The notes beneath the pieces are model-generated. The model saw only the letters and a program-made list of their open reading frames with translations. It ran no database searches and had not been told where the DNA came from. Positions 4,989 to 5,085 of a stretch of DNA of 5,085 bases are shown here, piece after piece (within the stretch, counting starts at the first letter, position 1; the number at the start of each line of letters is the position of its first letter). The stretch comes from an uncultured bacterium (GTDB lineage Bacteria > Bacillota > Clostridia > Oscillospirales > Oscillospiraceae), in assembly GCA_949288405.1 (NCBI GenBank), contig CASEKM010000130.1, positions 1 to 5,085 on the forward strand, in the 5' to 3' direction. The translations under genes were made by a program, and so were the position numbers.

Positions 4989-5085
4989 TCAGGCCGGGTC
5001 GGTCTTGTCCCGGTCCAGCCAGACAATGTACTCCAGCACATTATAATCCGGGTCCATGAAATACAGCCACCGCTCAGAGCCGGGG
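4989..5085 (-). CDS. VOC/glyoxalase-fold protein, C-terminal end only (5' part outside window)
   Basis: An open frame enters from the right edge and runs 31 codons to a TGA stop at 4989-4991. The peptide contains RWLYFMDPDYNVLEYIVW, which matches the last beta strands of vicinal-oxygen-chelate proteins (glyoxalase I, bleomycin-resistance and dioxygenase-like families), where the usual pattern is a hydrophobic strand, DPDGN, then hydrophobic-E. The Glu of the VLEY segment sits where these families commonly place a metal-binding residue. The glycine of DPDGN is a tyrosine here. The short tail after it (LDRDKTDPA) is polar, as expected for a C-terminus. The start and the first half of the domain lie beyond the window, so substrate and enzyme class cannot be told. 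The gene points towards the ABC operon but is about 600 bases away, so co-transcription is not suggested. No intrinsic terminator with a T-run follows it; the first hairpin downstream (4944-4960) lacks one. Confidence 0.72.
   Translation of the reverse strand, partial: PGSERWLYFMDPDYNVLEYIVWLDRDKTDPA

Noticed and set aside
4718..5041. Minus-strand frame of about 107 codons overlapping the VOC gene end
   Set aside because: The VOC frame has a clear conserved motif in the same bases; this other frame has none.

Overview
The window reads as a chromosomal segment of a GC-rich, low-redundancy Firmicute, most likely a gut clostridium of the Oscillospiraceae type (Flavonifractor/Oscillibacter/Lawsonibacter-like). 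This is inferred from strongly GC-ending codons combined with Clostridia-type ribosome binding sites, the family of the transporter, and the GC-rich palindromic repeats packed between genes. The taxonomic guess is moderate in confidence, since nothing in the window is a taxonomic marker.

All recognisable genes lie on the minus strand, so the window is best read right to left. At the right edge (4989-5085) is the 3' end of a VOC/glyoxalase-fold gene. About 600 bases without a gene follow (4383-4988), rich in hairpins and repeats. Then comes a tight three-gene operon: a double-domain ABC ATPase (2784-4382), a first membrane permease (1662-2777) and a second membrane permease (680-1675). Spacing is 6 bases between the first two genes and a 14-base overlap between the last two, each with its own Shine-Dalgarno sequence. 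A strong hairpin terminator follows at 583-628. The remaining left part (1-582) holds no convincing gene and is a mosaic of repeats.

The three operon proteins match the NupO-NupP-NupQ (YufOPQ) type of nucleoside importer, a member of the carbohydrate-uptake-2-like ABC families. The two permeases should form a heterodimeric membrane pore and the ATPase, carrying two nucleotide-binding domains in one chain, should drive it. The usual fourth part, a BMP-family substrate-binding lipoprotein, is not in the window: it is neither directly upstream of the ATPase nor downstream of the second permease. Substrate is therefore inferred from family only.

I found no clear sign of a novel defence or mobile system. 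The most interesting material is in the two gene-free flanks. There is a family of short palindromes that share a GTAGGGG head but have different stem-loop bodies. There is a composite repeat of about 100 bases present twice on the left. There is also a diverged repeat of about 98 bases that flanks the operon in inverted orientation (364-461 and 4865-4963).
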